From GCA-2683825 sp965662355 (GTDB lineage Bacteria > Planctomycetota > UBA1135 > GCA-002686595): 58,569 nucleotides of DNA. Positions 43,513 to 51,898 of the stretch are shown here, piece after piece. The stretch lies in contig CBFIHP010000028.1 in the NCBI GenBank assembly GCA_965662355.1, positions 1-58,569 of the forward strand, read 5' to 3'. Both the position numbers and the translations under genes were made by a program. Numbering within the stretch: the stretch's first letter is position 1; every line of letters begins with the position of its first letter. A model generated the notes under the pieces. That model was not told where the DNA came from. It did no database searches and was given only the letters and a program-made list of their open reading frames with translations.

Positions 43513-45253
43513 CGCCCTCGTCTGGATTCTTCTGCTCGCCACGAACGTCTCCGGGGCTCGCGCGCCCCAGGAGTCGGAAGCGGGGAGTTCGAGGGTCCTT
43601 CGAGCGAACGTCGTTCAAGTTCAGGAGCAGGGCAGTGGCAGCGCGACGCCCGATGTGTCCGAGGCCGCGGCGCCTCCTACCGCCAAGGAGCCGCAGCCTC
43701 CCGAAACTCCGCGCTACCGTTTCCTCGACGAAGCGGTGACGCTCTTCGACGACTGGCGATCGAGCGGGCATGTCGAAGCCCTGACCCTCGGCCCGAGCTA
43801 CGGTGGGCGTGAAATCTTCGCCGTGCAGTTCGGCGCCGCCGGTGACCGCGCGCTTTCGGAACGCACGAGCGTCTTTCTCGTCGGCGGTCTCGACGGTGTT
43901 TCGGTGTCCGGTTCCGAGACCGTGATACGGCTGGTTTCGAAGCTGCTCGAATCCGCGGAACGCTTGCCCCCCGAGATGGCGTTCGTCGCCATCCCCTGGG
44001 CCAACCCCGATGGGCTCGCGCGCTGGATGGAGACCGGCTGCGGTGGGGGGCGGAACGATCGTCCGGTCGATGATGATCGCGACGGACGCATGGACGAGGA
44101 CCGCGCGGACGACGTCGATGGGGACGGACAGGTCCTCGAGATGCTCATCGAGGACGGCGCAGGCGGCTGGGTGCACGGTCCGGACAAGCGCGTGCTGAGG
44201 CCGGCAAAGGTTGGACAGGCGCCCCGCTATGTTCGTACACGGGAAGGCGAAGACGAAGACGGCGACGGCCTGTACAACGAGGACGAAGCAGGCGGTGTGG
44301 TCACCGACCACAACTTCCCGGTCGATTGGCGTGGGCCGTGGAGCGGTGTGTCCTCGGGTGCGCTGCCGATGTCGGAGAAGTCGACGCGCGCCATCGTCGA
44401 TCTCGCGCGCCGGCGTAGGTGCGCTGTCTTTCTCGCCTTCCAGGGCAATCACGGTTGGCTGGCCTCGCCGGGCGGGCTGGCGTCCGCTGAATCCTTCGTG
44501 CAAGCGAGCGATGTCGAGGCCTACAGTTTTCTGCTCGACACGTATCGAAAGGGAACGAAGCGCACCCAGGTGGAGCTGCCGACCCAACGCATCGCGCGGG
44601 GTTACGAGCGACCGGGAACCGCCATCGATTGGTTCTATCGTGCGCTGGGTTCGATGTCCGCCGAACTCGCGGTGTGGGGCATCGGTGCCATGGGCGAAGA
44701 AGGGGTCGCGGAACGCGAGGGCTTCGAGAACACGGAAGAGGCCTGGGCGCGATACTTCGACGAGACCCGCGGTGGCAAGGGCTTCGTGCCCTGGCAGCCG
44801 TACGACCTGGCCGGTGGCCAGAAGGCGCTCGTCGGTGGTTGGGAGCGCAACACCTGCATCAATCCGGTGCCGGAGTCCTTGTCCCAGCTCGTGAGCGGCC
44901 TGGACGAGTTCTGCATCTCCCTGGCCAAGGGGTTGCCACAGCTCGCGTTCGAGATCGTGGACAAATCCGAAAACGGTCGCGTGCGCCAGCTCCGTGCGCG
45001 CGTTCGCAACCACGGCCTGCTTCCGAGTGGGGTCGGTCCCGGAGGCGAGCGCTTCGGGACGAAGGTACGCGTGCTCCTGCCGCCGGGGGTCGAGCTCCTG
45101 GCCGGCGACGAAGAGGTCCTTCTCGGTCACGTGCCTGGGCAGGGCACCAGCCCCACGTTCTCGTGGCTCTTCTCGGCTCCGGAGGGCACGCTCTTCGAGT
45201 TCGTGGTCGAGTCGCGTTGGTGTCCGCCGGTGAAAGTCGGGGAGCGGCTGTGA
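43487..45253 (+). CDS. M14-like exoprotein lacking zinc ligands (copy 1)
   Basis: Exported protein of 588 residues (signal MSWQGCAPSALVWILLLATN). Its fold markers are those of M14 carboxypeptidases: GPSYGGREIFAVQFG, LVGGLDGVSVSGSETVIRL, IPWANPDGLARWM and TDHNFPVDW. The zinc motif HxxE is Asp136-Gly-Val-Ser139 here, and the third ligand position reads Gln319 (AFQGNHG), so metal binding looks lost; Glu393 (AELAVWG) is kept. Aspartate-rich loops at residues 190-270 resemble Ca-binding. Start is ambiguous among several Mets (43421-43487); 43487 gives the cleanest signal. It overlaps smc by 26 bases. Confidence 0.75.
   Translation: MSWQGCAPSALVWILLLATNVSGARAPQESEAGSSRVLRANVVQVQEQGSGSATPDVSEAAAPPTAKEPQPPETPRYRFLDEAVTLFDDWRSSGHVEALTLGPSYGGREIFAVQFGAAGDRALSERTSVFLVGGLDGVSVSGSETVIRLVSKLLESAERLPPEMAFVAIPWANPDGLARWMETGCGGGRNDRPVDDDRDGRMDEDRADDVDGDGQVLEMLIEDGAGGWVHGPDKRVLRPAKVGQAPRYVRTREGEDEDGDGLYNEDEAGGVVTDHNFPVDWRGPWSGVSSGALPMSEKSTRAIVDLARRRRCAVFLAFQGNHGWLASPGGLASAESFVQASDVEAYSFLLDTYRKGTKRTQVELPTQRIARGYERPGTAIDWFYRALGSMSAELAVWGIGAMGEEGVAEREGFENTEEAWARYFDETRGGKGFVPWQPYDLAGGQKALVGGWERNTCINPVPESLSQLVSGLDEFCISLAKGLPQLAFEIVDKSENGRVRQLRARVRNHGLLPSGVGPGGERFGTKVRVLLPPGVELLAGDEEVLLGHVPGQGTSPTFSWLFSAPEGTLFEFVVESRWCPPVKVGERL
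44062..44300 (+). other. Region coding Asp-rich Ca-binding-like loops
   Basis: Encodes VDDDRDGRMDEDRADDVDGD and, later, GEDEDGDGLYNEDEAGG. These are DxDxDG-type loops like those in thrombospondin type 3 or dockerin repeats, set inside the M14-like fold. Confidence 0.5.
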
Positions 45254-46767
45254 GCCTGACGAGCATGTGTACCGGTTGGCTCCTCGCGAGCCTGCTCCTC
45301 GGGCCGAGTGCTCAGGAGGAGAGCGCAGACCCCGAGGTCGAACAAGAGACAGGGCAAGCGGGTGGTCAGGAAACATCTGCTCCGAAGCCCGATCCTGATC
45401 TGCCGCAGCCGTCCCCGCCGCCTGCGTCTCGAGAGCAAGAGCCCGCGCCGGCCCCGAAGCAAGAAAAGACGGGCGCCGAGACTGGGGAATCCCAAAGCAC
45501 ATCCGAGGCGACGGATCCGCCGCAGGACGTCGAAGTGCCCGTGACGCAGAGCGCAACAAAAGCCTCCACGGCCGGGGGGCAGGTGCTGCAAGAGGTGGCC
45601 GATGCTCTGCGCGCCGTCGAACGCGACCGTCCCGACTGGGCGCGTCTGGAGACCCTGGGGCACTCGCGTGGGGGGCGGCAGATTCCGCTCTTGACGTTGA
45701 CGGACCTGAACACGGGCTCAGCGATGGAGCGTCCGGCGCTTCTTCTCATCGAGGAGACGGGAGTCTCCGCCGAAGGCGCGGAGGGGCTCGCGCGCCTTGC
45801 CCGGCTGGTGATCGATCGGGCGGCGAGCGATCCCGAAGTACTCGCTCTGTTGCAGAGGGCCGCGATCCTCATCGCGCCGTTGCCCGACCCTGACGCCCTG
45901 GCCGATCCAGCCACGCGCGGGCTCTCCTTCGCGCGCAACTTTCCTCTGGGGTGGCAACCCGAGACGCTCGTCGAGGGAGCGGGCCTCGCCCCGCTCGAAA
46001 AGGCGGGCGTGGTGGCCTTTACGGATCTCCTGCGACGCGAAGGGCGCCTGGCCCTCGTGATCGGGGTTTCCCCCGCGTACCGGAGCGGACTTCCGTATAT
46101 CGCCAGCGAGCTGCCCCTGGCGGACGGCGAGCTCTTCGACCTGCTTGGGCGGATCGGCCGTGCCCAGGGAGCTCTGCCCTGGTCGCGTGTCGCATCTCCG
46201 GGCGGGGGGTTTCTCGACATCGCCTATCAGGCCCACGGCATCCCGGGCCTGGCGTTCTCCCTGCGGCCGCCGGCGGGCTCGCCCGGCTCTTCGGCCGCGC
46301 TGCCCTCGACAGCGGCTCTCGGCGAACGCCTGCTGGGCCTCGTCCAGGCCCTGGTCGCGCGCCTGCCGCGTCTCGAGCTCAGTATCGATGAGCCGCGTCG
46401 GTTGGGGCCGGGGGTGTGGCAGATCGATCTGGAGCTGCGCAATCCAAGTCCAATCCCGACGCTTTCGAGCCTGGCCCAGGCTCGTCGCGTTCCCGCGGAG
46501 ACCCAGCTGACCGTGACGGGAGCCACCCTGATCGCAAGTGCCGCTTCGCGCAGCTTCCACACGGGCGTGTTCGACGAAACGAACCTCCATGAACCCTCCG
46601 ACGACCTGCGCCTTTTGCTCGGAGCCCAGGCCGGGGGGGAGGTGGTGCGCGTGCGCCTGATCGTTAGCGGCGAGACGGAGAGCACGGTGCAGGTGCGAAT
46701 CGACGCCCCCCGGGCGGGCAGCGTCACCGGCCGCGTGCTCCTGCTCGAGCCCGCCGCGAAGGACTGA
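45250..46767 (+). CDS. M14-like exoprotein lacking zinc ligands (copy 2)
   Basis: Exported protein of 505 residues from a GTG at 45250 that overlaps the previous stop (GTGA). The signal (MCTGWLLASLLLGPSAQ) is followed by a Pro/Gln/Glu-rich linker of about 90 residues. The fold markers mirror copy 1: GHSRGGRQIPLLTLTD, LLIEETGVSAEGAEGLARL, IAPLPDPDALADP, and RNFPLGWQPE. The HxxE motif is Thr170-Gly-Val-Ser173, so zinc binding again looks lost. It lacks the Asp-rich loops. The two genes form a tandem pair and may act as a complex; this is inference. Confidence 0.72.
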   Translation: MSLTSMCTGWLLASLLLGPSAQEESADPEVEQETGQAGGQETSAPKPDPDLPQPSPPPASREQEPAPAPKQEKTGAETGESQSTSEATDPPQDVEVPVTQSATKASTAGGQVLQEVADALRAVERDRPDWARLETLGHSRGGRQIPLLTLTDLNTGSAMERPALLLIEETGVSAEGAEGLARLARLVIDRAASDPEVLALLQRAAILIAPLPDPDALADPATRGLSFARNFPLGWQPETLVEGAGLAPLEKAGVVAFTDLLRREGRLALVIGVSPAYRSGLPYIASELPLADGELFDLLGRIGRAQGALPWSRVASPGGGFLDIAYQAHGIPGLAFSLRPPAGSPGSSAALPSTAALGERLLGLVQALVARLPRLELSIDEPRRLGPGVWQIDLELRNPSPIPTLSSLAQARRVPAETQLTVTGATLIASAASRSFHTGVFDETNLHEPSDDLRLLLGAQAGGEVVRVRLIVSGETESTVQVRIDAPRAGSVTGRVLLLEPAAKD

Positions 46768-46798
46768 CACGCCGCGGATTCTCGGGAGTGTCGGGGCG

Positions 46799-47731
46799 CT
46801 AGTCGTCGAGGGCGCGGAAGTAGATCGCCTTGTTGCCGCCGCCAACCTTGGCCTTGCGAAGTGCGCGTTCGGAGTTGTGACGCAGTTCCTCTACCGAGTC
46901 CAGGTCGGAGCCGTCATAGGTTTCAAAGCCGATGCTCGTGCTGACGAGGATGTCCTCGTTCGCGCCTTCGAACGGGCCGGTAAGCCCGTGGATGCGCTCC
47001 CGCAAGCGGTTGACGACCGGTACGGCGTCCAGTTTGCCGGTGTAGGGGAGCAGAACCGCGAATTCGTCGCCACCCAGGCGTCCTGCGACATCCTCGGTCC
47101 GCAGGCTGGTACGGATCACCTCGCCCACCCGGCTGATGAGCCTGTCGCCGACCGTGTGGTCGTAGTCCTTGTTGATCTGGCCGAACTTGTCGAGGTCCAT
47201 CAGCACGAAGCAGAGCTCGAGCTTGTGACGCTTCGCCGCGGCGAAGTGCTCGTCGAGACGTGCCTGGAAGGCCTGGGGCCGCAGCAGCTCGGTGCGATCG
47301 TCGTGGACCGCCCGGTGCCGCAGCTGACCCATCTCGCGCAGCATGCGCCCGTAGCCGACCAGTTGCCGGAGCCGGACTTCGAACTCCTCGGAGGGAGCGT
47401 CGCGGTGGACGAGGTCCCAGGGGCGGGGACCGAGCTCCTCCGCCAGGCGACGGGCGGTGCGATCCTCGTCCCGATCCCAGATGACGAGCAAGGGGGCCGC
47501 CTCCTCGCCCTGAACCCCGGCCTGGGTGAGGGTGGCGAGCTCGGTGACGATGCGTCGCGTCAACGGGTCGAGCACGATCAGGTGGGGACTCCACCCCGCC
47601 AGGACCTGCAGCGATTCCCGAACCGAGTGGGTGACACGCACCTCGCAGCCACCTCGCAACGCCTCGAAGCGTGTCTCGACGCCCGCACCGCGGTGGTCGC
47701 AGACGAGGATCCGGAGAGGGGTGGCCGTCAT
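46799..47731 (-). CDS. Diguanylate cyclase with receiver-like N-terminus
   Basis: GGDEF protein, 310 residues from the ATG at 47731 (the longer open frame upstream is Arg/Pro-rich and unlikely). Residues 1-115 resemble a receiver (RILVCDHRGAG, HLIVLDPLTRR), but the acidic cluster is poor, so phosphorylation is doubtful. The cyclase has MDLDKFGQINKDYDHTVGD, intact GGDEF in RLGGDEFAVLLP, and the inhibitory I-site RTED exactly five residues before GGDEF. It should make c-di-GMP and be feedback-inhibited. Divergent from rpsB, with a 660-base gap. Confidence 0.88.
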   Translation of the reverse strand: MTATPLRILVCDHRGAGVETRFEALRGGCEVRVTHSVRESLQVLAGWSPHLIVLDPLTRRIVTELATLTQAGVQGEEAAPLLVIWDRDEDRTARRLAEELGPRPWDLVHRDAPSEEFEVRLRQLVGYGRMLREMGQLRHRAVHDDRTELLRPQAFQARLDEHFAAAKRHKLELCFVLMDLDKFGQINKDYDHTVGDRLISRVGEVIRTSLRTEDVAGRLGGDEFAVLLPYTGKLDAVPVVNRLRERIHGLTGPFEGANEDILVSTSIGFETYDGSDLDSVEELRHNSERALRKAKVGGGNKAIYFRALDD

Positions 47732-47890
47732 GAAGGCGAAAGAGCCCCCCGTGGGGGCGTTCCAGTGGCGGGTGAGGGTCGTCTGGGGCCGGTCCAGAAA
47801 AGTGCGGTTTCGGGAAGCGTACGGTTTCGGGCGGGATCGGCCGAGAATCCACCCATTACAGACAATCATACCAAGTCGCTTTGCCCCATG

Positions 47891-47910
47891 CCCCCGGTCC
47901 CTCCCGGGGG
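47891..47910. other. Perfect GC hairpin
   Basis: CCCCCGG-TCCCTC-CCGGGGG. It lies between the divergent cyclase gene and the rpsB promoter. No T-run. Confidence 0.4.
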
Positions 47911-48014
47911 TTCCGGGGCCCCCGTGCCGTCGAAAGGGCTTCCGTCGAACGAGGGGCCCCGCCCCGGCTGCAGGCCGGAACCCCGTCCCCTCCGGAGAAC
48001 TTTGCCCGTCGGTG

Positions 48015-48043
48015 TTGGTCGCACGGCCCGGAGCCGCTACAAT
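48015..48043 (+). promoter_or_regulatory. Promoter for rpsB-tsf
   Basis: TTGGTC at 48015-48020, 17 bases, TACAAT at 48038-48043. Good -10 and spacing. Transcription would begin near 48050, about 340 bases before the rpsB ATG. Confidence 0.6.
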
Positions 48044-48391
48044 TCGCGATGCCTTCATTCGTCCACCATCGAACGGTTCCGGAAAGATCCGGACGTCATC
48101 CCGTGTCCCGACCCAGTTGAGAGGGGTGTCGCAGAACGGTGCTGGTCGCGAATTCAGGCACGCTCATTTCGAGCGTCTTCTTCCGAAGGCCTCATCGAGC
48201 GCGTCCGAGGAGAGGAAGGGGTCCGGGGGGTGGGTTCGCGAATGACCGCGACCTTGCCCGAACGGCTCTGACTCTTCACAAGCAAGTCTCAGGACGAGCC
48301 CCCCGGACGTGCGAGAGGAGTCTTCATCGTATTCGGTCCCGGCGTTTGTCATTCCTCGAGCGTCATCAAGGGCCACCTAACCAACTCCTCA

Positions 48392-49369
48392 ATGGAACAA
48401 ATCTCCATCCAGCAACTGATCGACGCCGGAGTGCACTTCGGATGCCGCGTATCGCGGTGGAATCCGAAGATGGCCCCGTACATCTTCGGGCGTCGAAACC
48501 TGATCCACGTGATCGACCTGCGCGAAACGGTCAGGGGCATGATCCGCGCGCAGAACTTTCTGTACCACCTCGTTTCCGAAGGCCAGCAGATCCTATGGGT
48601 AGGCACCAAGCGTCAGATCAAGGGGGTCATTCATGACGCCGGCGAGCGGACCGGTATGCCGACCGTGACGGAACGCTGGATCGGCGGCACGCTGACGAAC
48701 TTCAGCGTGATCCGCAGCCGGCTTCGTCGCCTCGAAGAGCTCGAGACGATGGAAGAGACCGGCAAGATGGCCCAGTACTCGAAGAAGGCCATTGCATCCT
48801 TGAGGCGCGAGAATCGCAAGATCACCCGCAACCTCGCCGGCATCCGCGAGATGACGGGCATCCCCGGCGCCATGGTCGTGGTCGACCCCGGCCGCGAATA
48901 CAACGCCGTGCGCGAGGCCAACAAGATGGGCCTGGCCGTGATCGGTCTGCTCGACACGGATTGCGATACGACCGGTGTCGATATCGTCATCCCCGGCAAC
49001 GACGACGCGTTGCGTTCCGTGCGCTTGCTGGTCGAGTCCCTGGTGCAATCGGTCGAAGAGGGCGCCTCCGCCCACCGCGATCGGATGGCTACCACCGGCG
49101 CGGCCCAACGCTCGAGCGACGAGCCCGCCGGCGAGGAACCGCGTCCGACCCGCGGACGGAGCGTGACTCGCCCCGCGACGAAGCCCGCCGAGGCCCCGGC
49201 CGAAGCAAGCGAAACGCTGGCCGCACCCGCACCAGCACCCGAGGTATCTTCACCGGCAGCGCCCGAAGTGCCCGCAGCCGAAGGTACGGCCTCCGTAGAG
49301 GGGGCGCCGGCCGACGGCACCAAAGACGCGACCACATCGGTCGCCACGGGCGAGGGATCCGCCTCCTAG
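48392..49369 (+). CDS. rpsB: 30S ribosomal protein S2
   Basis: S2, 325 residues. Conserved text: QQLIDAGVHFGCRVSRWNPK, APYIFGRRNLIHVIDL, ILWVGTKRQ, RWIGGTLTNFSVIRSRLRRL, PGAMVVVDPGREYNAVREA, and GVDIVIPGNDDALRSVRLL. After residue 230 there is an Ala/Pro/Glu-rich extension of about 95 residues that S2 normally lacks; it is probably disordered. First gene of the rpsB-tsf-pyrH-frr cluster. Confidence 0.97.
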   Translation: MEQISIQQLIDAGVHFGCRVSRWNPKMAPYIFGRRNLIHVIDLRETVRGMIRAQNFLYHLVSEGQQILWVGTKRQIKGVIHDAGERTGMPTVTERWIGGTLTNFSVIRSRLRRLEELETMEETGKMAQYSKKAIASLRRENRKITRNLAGIREMTGIPGAMVVVDPGREYNAVREANKMGLAVIGLLDTDCDTTGVDIVIPGNDDALRSVRLLVESLVQSVEEGASAHRDRMATTGAAQRSSDEPAGEEPRPTRGRSVTRPATKPAEAPAEASETLAAPAPAPEVSSPAAPEVPAAEGTASVEGAPADGTKDATTSVATGEGSAS

Positions 49370-49475
49370 TCGCCCCGTTTTTCATTCCCGAGAACCCGAA
49401 GACCCCGCCAGCGGATCGAGCCATGGGTTCGTCCGGGCGGGGCAGATTCCTAGAGACAGAACTCTCGACAGTACG

Positions 49476-50336
49476 ATGACAATTACCGCCAAGATGGTGC
49501 GCGATCTCCGCGAGCGAACCGGCGCACCGATGATGGATTGCAAGAAGGCGCTCACCGCTGCGGACGGCGACATGAACGGCGCCGAGGACCACCTGCGCAA
49601 GGCAGGCATGAAGTCCGCCGCAAAAAAGGCCGACCGTGAGACCGCGGAAGGGCGTGTCTTTGCCGCTATCACGGTCGAAAACCGCCGCGGCCACATGGTG
49701 GGAATCGCCTGCGAGACCGACTTTCTGGCCAAGTCCCAGGGCTTCATCGACTTCGTGTCGCAGCTCAGCAACCACGTCGAGAATCACGATCCCGACGGGG
49801 TCGAGGACGGCTCGCGCCCGCTGTACCAGCAGAGCTGGCAGGGTGAGGGCAAGCCGGTTGTCGAGCTCATCCAGGAGCAGGTCGGTACGTTCGGAGAGAA
49901 CGTGCGCGTGGCCCAGATGGTGCGTCTCGAGAACGCGTCCGGCCGCGTGGGTGCCTACGTGCACCACGACTACAAGCAAGGGGCCATCGTCTCGGTCACG
50001 ACGAGCGCCGATGCGGACAAGGTTGGCGAGGCTCTGAAGTCTCTTTGCCAGCACATCGTGGTCTTCTCGCCCGCCTACGCGAAACGCGAGGATGTCCCCG
50101 CCGATGCCCTCGAGCGCGAAAAGGCGGTCATCGCCGAGGCCGACGACATCAAGTCGAAGCCGGAGGAGGTCCGCGAGAAGATCGTCACCGGTCGCCTTTC
50201 CAAGTTCTTTGCCGGTTGCTGTTTGACGGACCAACCCTGGATCCACGACGACAAGCAGAGCGTGCAGAAGGCCCTCGAGGCCGAGCTGGGCAAGGGAACC
50301 ACGATCGATTCCTTCGTCCGCGTCAGCCTCGGCTGA
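49476..50336 (+). CDS. tsf: Translation elongation factor Ts
   Basis: EF-Ts, 286 residues, GDP-release factor for EF-Tu. N-terminal VRDLRERTGAPMMDCKKALT matches the conserved UBA-like start; the core has MVGIACETDFLAKSQGF (usual TDFVA). Later blocks include AYVHHDYKQGAIV and ITTSADADK-like text (VTTSADADKVGEALKSLCQH). A 106-base gap follows rpsB. Length normal. Confidence 0.97.
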   Translation: MTITAKMVRDLRERTGAPMMDCKKALTAADGDMNGAEDHLRKAGMKSAAKKADRETAEGRVFAAITVENRRGHMVGIACETDFLAKSQGFIDFVSQLSNHVENHDPDGVEDGSRPLYQQSWQGEGKPVVELIQEQVGTFGENVRVAQMVRLENASGRVGAYVHHDYKQGAIVSVTTSADADKVGEALKSLCQHIVVFSPAYAKREDVPADALEREKAVIAEADDIKSKPEEVREKIVTGRLSKFFAGCCLTDQPWIHDDKQSVQKALEAELGKGTTIDSFVRVSLG

Positions 50337-50358
50337 CGCTCCAGAGGCGGCCAAATCC

Positions 50359-51084
50359 ATGGGGAGAGACTCGGTGTCCTATCGACGCGTTCTACTGAAA
50401 GTCTCGGGCGAGGCCTTGGGCCATCCGGAGAACGGGCAGGGAATCGACTCCGACGCGGTCAGCTTGCTGGCCCGCCAGGTCGCGCGAGTTTCCCGCATGG
50501 GCGTCGAAGTGGCGCTCGTGTGTGGAGGTGGGAACATCCTGCGGGGAGCGAACTTTCGCTCCAGCGGGATCCACCGGGCCAGCGCGGACTACATGGGCAT
50601 GCTGGGCACGGTCATCAACGGACTGGCCCTCTCCCACGCCATCGAAGAGGAGGGAGCCGAGAGCCGCGTGCTCACGGCCCTCGAAATTCGGCAGGTCGCG
50701 GAGCCCTTCGTCCGTCGCCGGGCCCTGGCGCACCTCGAGAAGGGGCGTGTCATCATCCTGGCGGGAGGCACCGGAAACCCCTTTTTCACGACGGACACGG
50801 CCGCGGCATTGCGCGCGAGCGAACTTGGCTGTGAAGTGTTGTTGAAGGGGACCAAGGTCGATGGAGTCTACAACGCTGATCCCATGAAGGACCCGAAGGC
50901 GGAACGCTTCGAGGAGCTCAAGTACATGGACGTGCTCCGTGAACGGCTGCAAGTGATGGATGGCACATCGATTACGCTCTGCATGGAGAGCAATCTGCCG
51001 GTGGTCGTCTTCAATTCCTTCGAGGAAGGCAACATCGAACGAGTGGTCCAGGGCGAGAAGCTGGGAACGACGATCCGGAGCTAA
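50359..51084 (+). CDS. pyrH: UMP kinase
   Basis: PyrH, 241 residues, phosphorylates UMP to UDP. Motifs: RRVLLKVSGEALG, VCGGGNILRGANF, DYMGMLGTVINGLAL, IILAGGTGNPFFTTDTAAAL, LLKGTKVDGVYNADP and SITLCMESNLPVVVFN. A GTG at 50374 with a GGGGAG stretch 6-7 bases before it is an alternative start giving 236 residues; both fit the family. It lies between tsf and frr as in many bacteria. Confidence 0.96.
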   Translation: MGRDSVSYRRVLLKVSGEALGHPENGQGIDSDAVSLLARQVARVSRMGVEVALVCGGGNILRGANFRSSGIHRASADYMGMLGTVINGLALSHAIEEEGAESRVLTALEIRQVAEPFVRRRALAHLEKGRVIILAGGTGNPFFTTDTAAALRASELGCEVLLKGTKVDGVYNADPMKDPKAERFEELKYMDVLRERLQVMDGTSITLCMESNLPVVVFNSFEEGNIERVVQGEKLGTTIRS

Positions 51085-51089
51085 AACGC

Positions 51090-51650
51090 ATGTCTATTGC
51101 CGAAGTCAGAACCGAGGGTAAGGGCCGTTTCGAAAAGACCCTCGAACACCTCAAGGAACACCTGACCCGCATTCGCACGGGACGGGCGACCACCGGGCTG
51201 GTCGACAACATTCGTGTCGATTACTACGGCACGATGACCCCGGTCAGTCAGCTGGCGTCGGTGTCGATCCCCGAGCCGCGCCAGATCATCATCAAGCCCT
51301 TCGACGCTTCGATCCTGAAAGAGCTTTCGAAGGCTGTCATGCAGTCGGATCTCGGCAGCGCGCCCCAGAACGACGGCAAGCTCCTGCGCGTGAACTTGCC
51401 GCCTCTCTCGGGCGAGCAGCGCCAGAAGTACGCGGCCAAGGTGAAGGAAATGTGCGAGGAGGCCCGCGTGGCGCTGCGCAACACCCGCCGGGACCTCAAC
51501 AAGCAGTCCGACGCCATGCAGAAGACTGGCGAGCTGACCGAAGACGACAACAAGAAACTCCACACCGAGATCCAGAGCCTCCTAAAGGACTTCGAGGGGC
51601 AGATCGACGACACCTTGAAGCACAAGGTGACGGAGATCGAAGAAGTCTGA
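51090..51650 (+). CDS. frr: Ribosome recycling factor
   Basis: RRF, 186 residues, splits post-termination ribosomes with EF-G. Conserved text: LEHLKEHLTRIRTGRATTGL, NIRVDYYGTMTPVSQLASVS, PEPRQIIIKPFDASILKEL, LRVNLPPLSGEQRQKYAAKV, and EARVALRNTRRDLNKQ. Five bases after pyrH. Normal length. Confidence 0.98.
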   Translation: MSIAEVRTEGKGRFEKTLEHLKEHLTRIRTGRATTGLVDNIRVDYYGTMTPVSQLASVSIPEPRQIIIKPFDASILKELSKAVMQSDLGSAPQNDGKLLRVNLPPLSGEQRQKYAAKVKEMCEEARVALRNTRRDLNKQSDAMQKTGELTEDDNKKLHTEIQSLLKDFEGQIDDTLKHKVTEIEEV

Positions 51651-51676
51651 GAGAGGGTTTCCTCGGATCCGGTTCG

Positions 51677-51705
51677 TTGAAGTTGCCCGGGGGACTTCGT
51701 ATATT
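51677..51705 (+). promoter_or_regulatory. Promoter for tRNA-Lys
   Basis: TTGAAG at 51677-51682, 17 bases, TATATT at 51700-51705. Strong -10 and ideal spacing, 38 bases before the tRNA. Confidence 0.65.
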
Positions 51706-51743
51706 CCCGCCCCCGTCCGTGAGGATGGGGCGGAAACGTGAAC

Positions 51744-51819
<76 letters not shown>

Positions 51820-51845
51820 CCCAGCCGCGGCCACTTTGGCCGACG

Positions 51846-51860
51846 GACCCCCATGGGGTC
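51846..51860. terminator. Possible terminator hairpin after tRNA-Lys
   Basis: GACCCC-CAT-GGGGTC, a perfect 6-bp stem with a 3-base loop, in the 79-base gap between tRNA-Lys and the convergent pepP. No T-run, so termination is uncertain. Confidence 0.3.
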
Positions 51861-51898
51861 ATGGGTGGCGCCGCCCGTTCGCCAGCCTTCACGTCAGG

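Larger units (their letters stand above)
47732..48391 (+). other. 660-base intergenic region between diguanylate cyclase and rpsB
   Basis: No convincing gene. The left part is GC-rich and strongly structured, with a perfect 7-bp hairpin at 47891-47910. A promoter for rpsB lies at 48015-48043, leaving a leader of about 340 bases. TATGAT on the minus strand near 47870 is a possible -10 for the cyclase gene. Confidence 0.5.

Noticed and set aside
43391..45559. 722-codon minus frame opposite the M14-like pair
   Set aside because: Composition typical of antisense of GC-rich genes; the plus strand has signal peptides and fold markers.
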